In this document: positions 10,659 through 21,400 of the stretch, in pieces
Numbering within the stretch: the stretch's first letter is position 1
Layout: each line of letters opens with the position of its first letter
Source of the DNA: Blasia pusilla
Lineage: Eukaryota > Marchantiophyta > Marchantiopsida > Blasiales
NCBI GenBank assembly: GCA_050084515.1
Contig: CM114273.1
Location: forward strand, 30,132,001 to 30,196,000
DNA length: 64,000 nt
Direction: 5' to 3'
The notes under the pieces: generated by a model
Told to the model about the DNA's origin: nothing
Databases searched by the model: none
Seen by the model: the letters and a program-made list of their open reading frames with translations, nothing else
Made by a program: the position numbers and the translations under genes

Positions 10659-12083
10659 CTACTCAATCTTGGCAGCCATAGCTGACTCTGTCGTAGTGGT
10701 AGGGGTAGCCACTGTAGGCTCTCCAACCACTGGTCCACCTCTACCACCTCGGCCTCTCGGAGCTACTCCACCACGACCACGGCCTGATCTCAACTCTGGA
10801 TGAAGATCAAAGCAACGCTCTCGAGGATGACCTAGTCTCCCGCGATGATCACACTGAGTTGGGGCCGACTGAGGCCCATCCTCCAAAGTCCATCTCCCAT
10901 CCTCTTGGGGACAAAACTTCCTAACATGATCACCTCCATATGTCCAACATGATTGTCCTTGCTGCGGGGCAGCAAATGAAGGCAATGGTCTCTGCACAAA
11001 TGTTCCTCTAGGACTTGCGAGGTCGCGTGTACCCCCCGACTCCCTACTACTACACCACCACCACTACTACGAGACTTTGAGGTGGGCGGCTGAACACGAG
11101 AAGTAGTAGTTGTATCCCTACTGAATGCGGATGTCACCACTCTCTCCTTCACCATGTTAAGCTCAATCTTCTCAGATAGAGCAAACACATGGGTCAATGT
11201 GGGTGAATCATCACTCATAAGAGTAGCATCACGTACCCTACGGCGCAAATCTCTATCCAAGATCCCATACCAAAACTGGACTGCTGATCCTCACTCACAC
11301 CTTGGGTAATGAAATCAAGCCGATACGCGTATATGCCTCACTTAAGACTCTCACCAGTCTTTCGCTCAAAGTCCTCAAGATTCCTCAACTTCTCCGTCTT
11401 CACTCCTTGATAGTTCTTCTTCAACCTCTTGAAGAACTCTGCAACCGGGCTAAATGATGGTGGGGCACTAGTACCTCCACTAGTACCCCCATTAGTACCT
11501 CCACTGGTACCCCCACTCCGGCTCGTGCTACTCTGCACCACTCGTCGGGCCGGCCGGGCATAGTAGGAGCACTACTACCAATACCACCATGGGTGATAGA
11601 CACATAGCCGGAGACCAATATTGTCTCCATGCCTCAATCTCAAACAACATGGTCCTTCCTAAACTCATGGTAATCATCCATGGGTGGTCCTTCCAAGTCT
11701 TTGAAACAACCCCTTCTAAGCCAAGAAGGGTGTAAACAACGTGGCGTTCCGCAACATCTGCATATCACACCACGTATCAAACTCTTGCATGAAGTCCTCC
11801 AACTCAATGGTACCCACTGCACTCGAGTATCGTTGTGGGCCCTTCATGGCCCCATATCCACCGTCCATGTCCCAAATCAATGGAGCTGCAACACTCGATA
11901 ACAACGTAGAAGACTCGGTGTTTGGAACACCCTCGTCCTCCTCTTCATCAACCGTCGGAAGTGGAAAAGGTAGCCGATACCTAAATCCACTCCGTGTGAA
12001 ACCACCACTGTCCGCACCACGGTCCCCAACCAGACCACCCGACAGCTCCGTGATGACCAACGCCGATGCCGCACCACCACCAA
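10659..12083 (-). pseudogene. Gag of Ty3 copy 1, with zinc knuckles, broken
   Basis: Read from about 12083 down, the first part is acidic and low-complexity (LPTVDEEEDEGVPNTESS), followed by GTIELEDFMQEFDTWCDMQ. This is similar to the copy 2 segment containing ELHDFITEFRSWCDSQ and is the start of a retrotransposon gag domain. Later blocks are FFKRLKKNYQGVKTEKLRNL and two damaged CCHC knuckles: CWTYGGDHVRKFC lacks its second Cys (Tyr), and CDHRGRLGHPRERC lacks its second Cys (Arg). An Arg-Gly-rich tail (about 10730-10800) resembles RGG boxes. At least three frameshifts occur (near 11640, 11340 and 10997). Gag packages the element RNA into particles. Confidence 0.75.
11461..11520 (-). repeat. 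Thr/Ser-Gly-Gly coding minisatellite in gag
   Basis: Four imperfect 15-base units built on ggtacctccactagt encode a run of Gly-Gly-Thr-(Ser/Asn). The repeat lies in the linker between the gag core halves, where copy 2 has a different linker, so it probably grew by slippage after the copies separated. Confidence 0.6.
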
Positions 12084-12603
12084 ATTACCAAGTGACGTCG
12101 ATGTCGCTATACTATTCTAGCTCTACTAGCTATGGGTGTAGGCAACCTAACTTGTCATCACCACAAGAAGTCTCCCACAATCTACTCGTCATCCATCCAG
12201 CCTCACTACCGGTAGCACACGGGAGTAACACTACTCGGAAATCAGCGTCAACCCTAACAATGGGCGCAAAGCAAGAAGCACGATGGAGGGGATCCAAACA
12301 CAGGAAATCCAATGACAACCCTCCAATCGCAAATGGAAATCAAGGTAACACAATCCACCAAACGTGGTGCCCTCTGAATCCACAAAACCCACCACACAAT
12401 TCTAACGCAATAGCTACTCCGCCGCTGGTCGATGACGCGTGCTAGTTTAACGCGCAAAGACCTGAAAATACCACCTGCATGGAGAGGCTACACCGTACTA
12501 TGCACTAGAGGTACATCAACCAAAAACCTGAGATGCATAAAGCGCCTAACACATCTCCGAACAAAGACCAAATGAGCTACAACGATCAGCATCGGCATAG
12601 TTA

Positions 12604-12656
12604 AGAACTCGGCAGTTAAGCGTCCTCCAGGCAGAATAGCCCAAAGATGGGTGACC
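12604..12656 (+). other. 5S rRNA-derived fragment with internal Pol III promoter boxes
   Basis: Compared with the plant 5S rRNA sequence as I know it, these 53 bases align without a gap and match at about 41 positions. The box A part (agaactcggcagttaagcg) differs at one of 19 positions. The spacing to the box C part (gatgggtgacc, fully matching) is exactly that of 5S rRNA, while the intermediate element is degraded. The first third and the 3' end of 5S rRNA are not convincing, so this is not a working 5S gene. 5S-derived promoters occur in Cassandra TRIM elements and in some SINEs. Its strand is opposite to the surrounding Ty3 element. Confidence 0.7.
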
Positions 12657-13706
12657 AGTTATGCAAAACTCAAATCCCAAATCCTGCAAAAATTGCCTCA
12701 CGCCCAAGCAAGCAAGCTTGCTTGCTTGCTCCTTGCTCCTTACTCCGCCTCTCACGCCCACTCGCCCCGAGCTACCACGAGTTGCCTCGAAGCCTCGAAA
12801 CGCCGAGAAATGCCCCGTTCGCCATGCTTCGCTATGGAGAGAGGTCCAACCAGGGCGCCCCCAATGGGATAGGCGTCTCCAAAAATGAACGAGTCACCAA
12901 CCAACAAGCCCCTCCGATCCGCTGTCCACCATAGCCAAACCTTGAGCTAGTCCGTGAAATTTCGATCAGAAATTACTTCACAAATACGTGACCGAAATCA
13001 AATCTGTTTCAATCAGAATTCAATTGACCACCATAGCTATCTCCCCACAAAAACTCAGCTACAACCGAGCTCCGTACTCCGAGCTAAAAATCAGACAAAC
13101 TTGCTGTCCATACACCTCTAGAACCAAGAACCGGGCGCTTCCGCCAAGTTTCATGCACGCAGAAATCCGCAACGCTCCACGCACTCGAGCAGATAGCTTC
13201 ACATGAGATCACAATACAAGTAGCAATAGGAACCTCTCACCCGATCTGGATGAACTTCAACAGAGCTTCCGCACTCCAAGCTCTCCACATCAGAAAACTG
13301 TCGAACACGAACCAGAATCTTCAATCCTTGATAACTTCCAACTCCCTTGACGAAATCCGGTGATCTAAAGCGCGTTGGAAAGCTCTCAGCAAGGCGCTTC
13401 TTTCCCAATGAACCGCGCACCAGATTCACACCTCCAACATAGGCCACAAGCCACGAACATCCACGGCTGAGTACACAATCAGCCCTAACCAGATCCTACT
13501 GATCTACAATCGAAGCTACCATCGATCTACGTCAGTTCTTTGAGTGAAATCCGTGAAAGACCTACTGTCATAAAACACTTTTACAATCACATACAATCGA
13601 GCCAAACCCACTCCACGATGGGAGAATCTAGGTCGAAGCTTGCGGGAAACACCATAGCCAAGAGCTCTACTCACTACCAAGGCTAACTCCCAACGCAACA
13701 GGCTCA

Positions 13707-13733
13707 ACTCAAAGAACTGACTGTTCTTTGAGT
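13707..13733. repeat. Perfect 11-bp hairpin, 5-nt loop
   Basis: actcaaagaac (13707-13717) and gttctttgagt (13723-13733) are exact reverse complements around the loop tgact. A third copy of gttctttgagtg lies at about 13536-13547, so the arm is also a dispersed local repeat. Confidence 0.8.
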
Positions 13734-13741
13734 GCACTCCA

Positions 13742-13748
13742 CCTTATA
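13742..13748 (-). promoter_or_regulatory. TATA-like box upstream of Ty3 copy 1
   Basis: On the minus strand the sequence reads ggatataaggtgg. It lies about 1.66 kb before the gag start and just upstream of the hairpin at 13707-13733, which would fall at or near the transcription start. A TATA box is expected in the 5' LTR, but this is one short match in AT-containing DNA. Confidence 0.3.
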
Positions 13749-13855
13749 TCCTCCAACCTAAGAGTGGGCCCTACTGGGAAACTCACCCCCAACTGAGTAA
13801 CCCCCAATCCTATGTATGGAACCCCATCTCTACCAAGCCACTACGGTCCTACATA

Positions 13856-14756
13856 AGGAATGGCCTCTACTAGCACACTATACTCTACGACATAATCCGT
13901 ATGGTCATGACAAAGATGAACGCTTAAGTGTTCACCATATAAATGGAAAAGAGGATTTCAATAATTCAAATCCATTAATTCTTGCACCATTCAAAAGGCA
14001 TGATAAACATTCCAAAATATCCAAAATTTATTTTCCCATTAGTCATATCGATATAACTAGCACAGCACGGTTAAAAAACTGAAGTAGTAAGCTTCAAGTT
14101 CTCTCTAGTCATAATTGTATGACTCATGCAGTTATGTTGCAATGACTACATAATTTCCGCAACTCACATAGTCATATCTTTGTGACTAAACCAATTGTGT
14201 CGGCTTCTATAGTAGTCATGTAACTCTACTCTTCTAGTCATAGTACATGACTACATGAGTCCATACCAACATTTCAATAAAATAAAATGACTACGTGACT
14301 TGCCAACTATAACTGAATGGAGTACACTTGATGCATTTTGATAGGATATTTTGAACTTTTGCACACCAACCATGACTAAAGGAGTCGTTGGTGGTAACTA
14401 GAAAAATATACACATATGACTAGATGAGTCGTACTCAAGTCCACATCATCATTGACATGTCACAACAATAGTCCATGTCATCAATGACAAATCACACTAA
14501 ATAGCCCATGTCACTGATGATGTGTCATTATTCCACGTCATCTAAGTGACGTGTTGGTCATGGCCTCATGACTACACCCTCGAGTCATATACCAACCTCC
14601 ACCTAAGCTGACTATCCTAGTTAGCCTAGTCGCCAAACAAATATGACTTGGCTTTTGTGTCTAAAGTAGTCGTCAGTCATTGTTAGTCGTGGTATCTAAA
14701 GTATGACTCATGTGAGTCATATAACCTAGTCATAAAACCAGGGATTTCTTCTAGTA
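13856..14756 (+). mobile_element. Right subterminal region and terminus of a CACTA element
   Basis: From about 14090 to 14740 the sequence is packed with short motifs agtcat and its complement atgact, in both orientations (for example tatgactcatgtgagtcata at 14703-14722). Dense short subterminal repeats bound by the element's own protein are typical of CACTA ends. The stretch finishes with gggatttcttctagta at 14741-14756, close to the usual CACTA right end (a T-rich run then TAGTG), with the final G changed to A. The DNA after it lacks the motif. It probably is the other end of the element at 1-4763, split by Ty3 copy 1. Confidence 0.6.
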
Positions 14757-17239
14757 CATGAGAGTGCTACTAGAATTCAAATAGGGCATCTTCTTCATGG
14801 TCATTGATTGTAGAAGGTTATGGGAAGAAAGATCCCATCAACTTGACAAGCATATTGGCCCTATCAGTGGTTTTCTCATCCATGCATATCCATGATGTCT
14901 CTTATATCTCCTCGAATTCTATACAAGGTTCTTATGCATCTCTACATATCTCTGCTTCCACATTCCTCTTATGTGGATGAATGAAGATCCTTGCCCACTT
15001 ACTTATGATGTGACACTCTTATGTATATGGGAGAGAATGAAGGTTTTTGTATAAAATATGGGACTAACAATACAAACTATTCTAAACAAGATGAAAAAAC
15101 CTCTTTGTTCGGCTACATAGTATGAGTAGCATATGAGATCATTACATGATCCAATTGCCGATATATAGGAGTGAATGACCCTCTCTTCTCCATCCTCTCT
15201 GCATCTAGTAAGATTGAAAGGTTCCGATTAGAGTTGATATAGCCCACAATTTTCTTGATGTAAGGAGGGTACATATCCATAAATATACATATTTTTATAA
15301 CCCTCTCAACCAAATGCACACAAAGATGGAACATCACAACTCTAGGGTGGGCCCACACTTGAATGGAAATACGTTGGAGTCTCATGAGTAAAATATGAGT
15401 TGCAAAAGCAATGCGAGCCTTGACGGGTATCTTGGATAAATTTGGTTGTGATTTGGGAGAACATGATCAAACATTAGGTGGAACTTTAGACAAGAGTTGG
15501 ACTCCAAGTAGACTATAACCTAGCTTGAAACTTGATTGAATGTTTGGGGATTCTAATGACTAGATCCAAGATGAATTTAGGATGAATGAAGTGGTGTTGA
15601 AAATATTTTGAAAAGCTAGCCCAATTCAACGTACCAAAGATCTAAATAAACGCATAATCAAAAGTCTTGAAACATGCTTATAACTGTTGGAATGATAGTT
15701 TGTGTTGAGGGTCACAAGAAGCCGCCCAAGAGGAATTCCTTGCATAAAAGGAGGGAGTGGATATTTCTAAAAATATTTATAAGGGGGAGGGTCTCCAAGG
15801 GAGTTTGGAATCTGAACCCCATCTTAGGAACCATGGAGGGTGAACCAAGGGTACGAGATGGATTGAGAGGCTGACACCAGGCATTTAATACCAATCCAAG
15901 TCTAAATAATCTAATTTTGGACCCTAACTTTTGGCCTTGATGTGAGGCTTAGAAATTGAGTTCCAATTAGATACTCATTTAAGGTCCATATATTGAGTAG
16001 TTGGAACCACAAAACATGCTAACGCCGTTTCACATGCTTTGACTATCAAGAAAGTCTATTCTAAGTCTCGAATGACTTATATGTGAAGGAATGTGAGGGA
16101 CATTAAATCTTAATTAGCCGAAAAGTAGAGTTCTATCGTGTCAACAACGTAGAGAGTTTTTGGGTTTTGGGGCGTAACCTAAGATATCGGATGATGTTGG
16201 CAACAACTCTATTACATAGGGATTGTCGTTTACCCTTCAAGCCAATTCTCTTTCGCTATTTTGGTCTAGATGACTCGTCAACCAAGTCAATGGTTACTCG
16301 ATAATTTGTGTGTGTATGTTGTTGGTTTTGAGATTAGATCGATAAATGATCTTGTCTAGAGTTATTGAGCTTGAGGGGTGACCCCAAACTGACACTTGGG
16401 GGATGCCCGGATGCAAGATTGTTTGACCCAAACTGTGACTAATGGGTGTGTTCAAGTAGAGATTAATAAGAAAAATGTGATATGTTGAATGCATGTTTTC
16501 GCGACACACAAGAAGGGCGTTAAGGGGAGTAAGTGTACAATACATATGTACTATGAAGGCATTATGAGGATCATCTACTATCGCTTATCCATATCATTAT
16601 TAGAAATTTTCCCTTCATTTTGCAAACTCCTCTCCTCTTGACACTTCACAGTCTCAACCAATAGGATTACTCACCTTCTCAACCGATAACATCCCTCCAT
16701 GTGGATTTGAAATGACATTTGAAAATTTTGAAATTGAAGTATCATTTTGGGAGGTAATTTAAATCCATGCATCTCACAACATGCACTAGTACGCATTATC
16801 AGGAAAAATCTCTTGAGAGAACCCTAAAATTGGGCCCCTTCTCAATTGGAGCATAAGGATCATAGGTTTTTCATCTAAGCTTACAATCTACCTTTACAAA
16901 ACTCTAGTCCAAAAAGAAAAAGCCAAATCCGACCATGGAAGGTCCTATGATTCAACTACAACTCCATACTTCACAAAGCTCATACTAGGATTTCAACTCG
17001 GGAGGAATCCCAATACTCAAATCAACAATCCGTCTCCGGAGTCATATGGCCTTGCCTCTCCTTGTTACAACTTCTACAAGTGCTCGTCATTTTTTTTCAG
17101 GCCATCTAGACTATTCACGTGTCCTATGCACATATGTGTTGATTACTCTCTTTTCCACCCGTTGGCAGAGGCCGCACACCGGGTCCCTAAGGGAAGATTC
17201 AATCTTTCTATACTATTGAAATAACCTCTCTTTTAGAGG
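14757..17239. other. Intergenic, no gene recognised
   Basis: The DNA is AT-rich with scattered open frames of at most 90 codons (for example 15113-15385 minus), none with a recognisable motif or codon pattern. I see no transposon ends, RNA gene or long repeat here. Confidence 0.6.
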
Positions 17240-17379
17240 CATATCCTCTTTAGCCCTAATTTCTTTCCAATTCAATTATATACACTTTAAACCGGCATCA
17301 CCATCTACACATATCCTCTTTAGCCAATAAATTCCTTCCAATTCAACTGTACACTTAAAACGGGCACCAGCAACAATCG
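17240..17379. repeat. 70-bp direct tandem duplication
   Basis: Two adjacent 70-bp units both begin catatcctctttagcc (17240 and 17310) and share the later blocks ttccaattcaa and a run ending in cgggca. They are roughly 80 percent identical by eye. No coding role is apparent. Confidence 0.75.
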
Positions 17380-17886
17380 TCTTCCTCTCCTCCGTCGCCT
17401 TACGGAAGATGCAATTGCTAGAATACGTGGAGGGAGTGACACGTATCCCATTACACCCACGGCGGGAAAAAGCTGTGCGCCGGCGTTCTTCTCCCATTCT
17501 AGCGCAAATCTCTTCCTGTCTATCACCGCCGTGTGCAGGTAGGTGCCAAGTGCGCTTTGGAGTGAGAAAGTATGATCTATTCCAAAGACGAGAAGCGAAG
17601 AGAGAAAGGATGACTTTCGACACCCATTTTTCGCGTCGCAAGAACAATATCCGATTCGGCGAACTGCGTGTTACTCTCGTGGATCTTCATCTCTGCAAAG
17701 GAAAAAGGAGGGGAAAGGAGGTCTCTGCAGATCAGCTGAGACTATAGACAATGAACGCAATTCACAAACGTGTCCTTAAAATAGGCAGATTTTCAGATCT
17801 GAACAAAAACCTGATCAAAGACGACTGACTTCGGGAGTTGAGTCATGTAACTGTGTGAAATGCAGCGGATACTCGTCAGGATTCTG

Positions 17887-18142
17887 GATCTCCGTCGAGA
17901 CAGGCGACGGAGGGAGGGACGCGCGTCGCAGATACGAAGAGAGCCTGAGTTGGTTCAATTGCCGACTACTGCTCTGAGCCACGATCGCGACAGACTCCAG
18001 CGACCAGCGAGGCCAACATCTGGCCGTCTAGATCGTGTAGATCTCAGTCGAGACACGCGCCCGTGGGACGCGCGTCGCGCAGACGAAGAGAGAGAGCCTC
18101 GGCTGGTTCAGTTGCTCTGAGCTCCGATCGCGGCAGACTCCA
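17887..18142. repeat. Diverged direct duplication in a GC-rich segment
   Basis: Unit 1 (17887-18000) and unit 2 (18040-18142) share gatctc..gtcgagaca, gggacgcgcgtcgc, gagagcct..ttggttca and gcgacagactcca or its variant. They differ by small indels. The surrounding 17.4-18.5 kb is unusually GC-rich and rich in CG dinucleotides compared with its AT-rich neighbours. It has open frames of up to 123 codons, but no recognisable protein. Confidence 0.65.
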
Positions 18143-18794
18143 TTCATTCTTTCTGAGCCCGCGATATCACGCGACGAAGACATGAGTCGGCAACGCGCGT
18201 GCGCACTTGGATCGACCCGACCACGCAATGACACGGAGGTTCTCACTTCACAATAACAAGTCCCGCCACAAGTTGCATTTGACCGTAGCCACTTGCGAAA
18301 GTTGCGATCTTGGTCTTATTCCAACGCCGTACATACCGACGGGCGGGGGGTGCCTATAGAGGCTACGGAGGACCCGACTCACTGACGAACGCATGCGCGA
18401 ATTAGGGGTCCGTTTCCCACTCGCAGAGAGAAAGAAAGAAAGAAAAAAAGAAAACGTACCTGTACCTCGCGTGAGCAGGTGCCAGTCGGCCATGCTACCC
18501 TCGTGACGATCCGCGTAGCCTTACGAAGCCAGTAGCGTAGGTGGCACGGGGTGACTGGGTGCGCGCGGAAGAAAACAGCGACGAATGTTAATATCACACG
18601 CATGGGTTTAACTTAACGCGACCGTGGTACGAATTTGATCGCTTCCACCTAAAAACCTGAAGTAACGAAACAATAACAAACGAAAAAGCAAGATTCTACC
18701 ATAACTGCGCGTATGGTTTGATGATAATTTAATGTCTAGGATAAGGGGAACTTTTTTGTTTTTCCACAGAGATCCAGTTATTACTAGGTCGCTT

Positions 18795-18838
18795 CTCTCT
18801 CGCTTCTCTCTCTTAATGTTGAGAGAGAAGCGAGAGAG
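18795..18838. repeat. Perfect 18-bp CT/GA hairpin
   Basis: ctctctcgcttctctctc (18795-18812) and its exact reverse complement (18821-18838) flank the 8-nt loop ttaatgtt. One strand of the stem is pure pyrimidine except for a single G. Confidence 0.85.
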
Positions 18839-19158
18839 TGGATTCGGAGTGCATAGGCAAGACAACGGTGGATGTGAACCCAAAAACAAACTCATCTAAT
18901 TTCAGGACGTGTTAATCCCGTGTTGGTATAAACGTCGTGTTTGTTCTCCATGTGCTTGCAAACTCGCTTTGGGACTAGAAGTCCTAGGTGATGTCGGTAG
19001 GTGAGAGTTTATGTTAGAGGGAGCATTACCGTGGATGGGAAGAGAGTGGTTTGCCAGGACCGCTCGTTCGAATGGGGATGACAGGACTGTTATTGACGGG
19101 GGATTGTCGCACGATTTTATTGGAGGGGGCCATGTCCTCTTCTTGGTGAGTTGCATCC

Positions 19159-19386
19159 ATGCCTCGACCCGCATCGGCTCCCCGTGTGGGGACCCGTGGG
19201 TCGTCTAGTCGGGATACTAAATGCCCATGTTGTCCCGAATTCTTCACTCGTTCAGGAATTCGGAACCACTTAGCGGCTAAACATCCTGACTTTGATAGAT
19301 TTGGATGGGTGGTCCCTCCTGTCGACCATGGATGCTCTCCGGTGCTTCCCGCATCATCGCCCCCTCCCGAGGCATGGGGTGGTTGA
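19159..19386 (+). pseudogene. C2H2 zinc finger of the LINE ORF
   Basis: The frame contains KCPCCPEFFTRSGIRNHLAA followed by KHP, a Cys-x2-Cys ... His-x4-His finger with a Phe and hydrophobic residues in the usual places. N-terminal fingers of this kind in R2-type elements contact the DNA target. A Pro-Ser-rich stretch follows and the frame stops at 19384-19386. Several frames are needed to reach the RT. Confidence 0.55.
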
Positions 19387-20092
19387 GGTCCCACCAGTGG
19401 CAAGATTATAGGTCTCTTCGAGACCCGTTTTCCCCGCCCGAGGTTGTTTCATAGGATCCCCATGCTATTCGGGACGACCTCCACCACGCATTCCTCCTTC
19501 CCCTCGCTAGGATCGCCCTTGATCGTATGGATGAGCTCTCGTGGTACCTACTACTTCTCCTTCCACGATGGTGTCTTCGTTACACTCGGGAGGAAGGCCG
19601 GTCATAGAGAGGTTATAGCACGCCCGAGGACGCTTTCGAGGAGGTGATTGGGAGTCTCTGCAGAGTGAGTTTGTGGATTCGCCAGAGGTAGTAGTTCACC
19701 TGGTTTCGGCGGACGATCCTGGAGCGCCAGGTTGCAACGATGTAGGACATCGGGCGAGCCTGTGAGTACTCGTGAGTACCGACGTGCTCTTCGCCCGATG
19801 GACATGGCTCCTTCTTCATTTGTTACCATCGATGCCCTCCGAGGCTACATCCTCGTCCATCGGTTGACATTCCGGCTTTTGCACGTGACTTCCACCACGA
19901 CACGGCTATATGCCTTGACCCGTCCCTCTTTGCACGGGCACTCGGACGTTCTCCGAGGATTGCGGCCGGAGGTTTTATGCGGTATGATGTACGAACACCT
20001 TCGTGATTGCTTTCCTTCCGAGGACACCGCTAGCGGCTGCTCCGAAGTTGCTTCAAAGTTGCCTCTCACCTAGCTCGGGGAGAGTGCCAACA

Positions 20093-21331
20093 ACGATGGC
20101 CCAAGTATTAGGGGCGGGGCGACTTTTGGCGTTGTCAAAGGGGGTGGTGGTATCCGTCCGATTGCCATAGGTGAGGTGCTCTTGCGGTTGGTGAGTCGTA
20201 CTCTCGCTTTGCAATTCCGTGAGGCTTTCGGTCACATCCGAGTCCGCATCGGTTTGGAGTTGCCACGCCACCGGATGTGAGACGGTTGCCTTAGGTTTGA
20301 GGGCTTGTCTAGATGTACATCCGAGTGGGTGGTTCTCCAAGTGGGCGTGGAGAACGCCTTCAACTCAGTATCTCGGGCTACTATATTCACGAGTTGAGGG
20401 ACGCGGGTGGCCCCATGGCGAGCCTCATTCCCTTTGTGCGAGGCTTTCTATGGGGCCCCTTCGGCCCTCTATTTCCACCATGGTCGATTGGAGGAGGAGG
20501 TCACGGTCTTGGAGTGCTACCGGGACTCGTCGGGGTGACCCTCGGGTGGCGCGTTGTTTTTTGTGGCTCATTACCGAGCGGTTCTTTCTCACGGTGGAGG
20601 CTTTCCCGGGTTGCATGTTCCCTTCACGCGAGATGATACTCGTATTGTTGGTCCCGAGATCTGGTTGTCCCCTGCATTCGAGCACTTTTCAAGACACGGT
20701 TGGCACGTGTCGGCCTGGCGGTGAAGGTGGGGAAGTGCAAGGCTTGGTCTCCATCAGGCCTACATGATGATCTACATTTACCCGACGGCTTCTTGGGACT
20801 GTCGGAGGGCTTCGAGTCTTGGGAGTACCGCTCGGGAGCCAGGACTTTGTATCGACTTTCGTGGCAGCGGCTCTTACCGAGGATCTTCTCCACGTTGATG
20901 ATCTTACGAGGATTGGTGACCCTCAAGTCGCCTTCGGCATTCTCTCTTCTTGTTTTGCTCGTAGACCTGGTTACCTCACTAGAACTGTCTGGACATCTAG
21001 TCACCTTTCTTCCCTATATAGATCCTTTGATAGGAAGCTCATGCAGGTGTTTGGGGATCTTCTAGGACCCGGCTCCTTAGAGTGCCCCATGGGGGAGTTA
21101 GCTCGTAGACAAGCCTCTTGGCCGATTTCTTTTGGTGGAGTAGGTCTTCTCTCGACCGAGTTAGTGGCGCCCTCCGCTTTTTTAGGGAGTTGGGCCATAG
21201 TGGCACCCCTCCTTTGCTCCCGATTTTTGGTTAGAGATAGACCGCTCCTTCTACACTACGTCTCCCAGGTCGAGGATGGCTCTTTCCCACTTCAGTCTTC
21301 ACTCACAACTTGTAGAGATTCCTTGAGTTGA
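20093..21331 (+). pseudogene. LINE reverse transcriptase, copy 1, frameshifted
   Basis: Blocks of a non-LTR RT appear in order in changing frames: a start near 20110, a stretch around 20340-20400 matching the VDVENAFNSLSR block of copy 2 but shifted, and ASLIPFV. The catalytic Ala-Asp-Asp box near 20630 is out of frame because of one extra base relative to copy 2. The thumb follows from 20819 (GVPLGSQDFVSTFV). The frame 20819-21331 (170 codons) ends at TGA after TCRDSLS and carries LARRQASWPISFGGVGLLS. The enzyme would prime reverse transcription on nicked target DNA. Confidence 0.75.
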
Positions 21332-21400
21332 GCGAGCCGAGCCGTTCTCCCCACTTTCTCCTCCTTAGTTACCTCCGGTCAGTCTGGGCTCCAATCTTCC

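Larger units (their letters stand above)
4764..13855 (-). mobile_element. Ty3/gypsy retrotransposon copy 1, with DNA methyltransferase and PHD finger, decayed
   Basis: Reading the minus strand from about 12083 down, the order is gag, protease, cytosine-5 DNA methyltransferase, reverse transcriptase, RNase H, integrase, PHD finger. RT before integrase makes it Ty3/gypsy rather than copia. Every part is recognisable but interrupted by indels and stops. The low end at 4764 is set by the point where similarity to copy 2 begins, both copies starting with tgtcgtgcg. The high end near 13855 is tentative: the bases after 4758 (taaga) and at 13853-13857 (taagg) would form a 4/5 target-site duplication. 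I could not find a matched pair of LTRs. Confidence 0.85.
12084..13855 (-). other. Leader and candidate 5' LTR region of Ty3 copy 1
   Basis: No coding sequence fits the element here. This 1.8 kb lies upstream of gag, where leader and 5' LTR are expected. It contains a 5S-rRNA-like stretch (12604-12656, opposite strand), a 24-bp CAAG palindrome (12705-12728), a minus-strand TATA-like site (13742-13748) and a perfect 11-bp hairpin (13707-13733). No tRNA primer-binding site and no matching 3' LTR were found. Short open frames on either strand show no recognisable protein. Confidence 0.4.

Noticed and set aside
11741-12445. 234-codon open frame on the plus strand
   Set aside because: It is antisense to the gag region of Ty3 copy 1, has no recognisable domain, and its Ser/Pro-rich content mirrors the low-complexity gag linker.
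12604-12656. Functional 5S rRNA gene
   Set aside because: The first third and the 3' end of 5S rRNA are missing or unrecognisable and the intermediate element is degraded.
12446-13855. Firm call of a Cassandra TRIM or of the 5' LTR
   Set aside because: No repeated partner sequence, primer-binding site or polypurine tract could be found.
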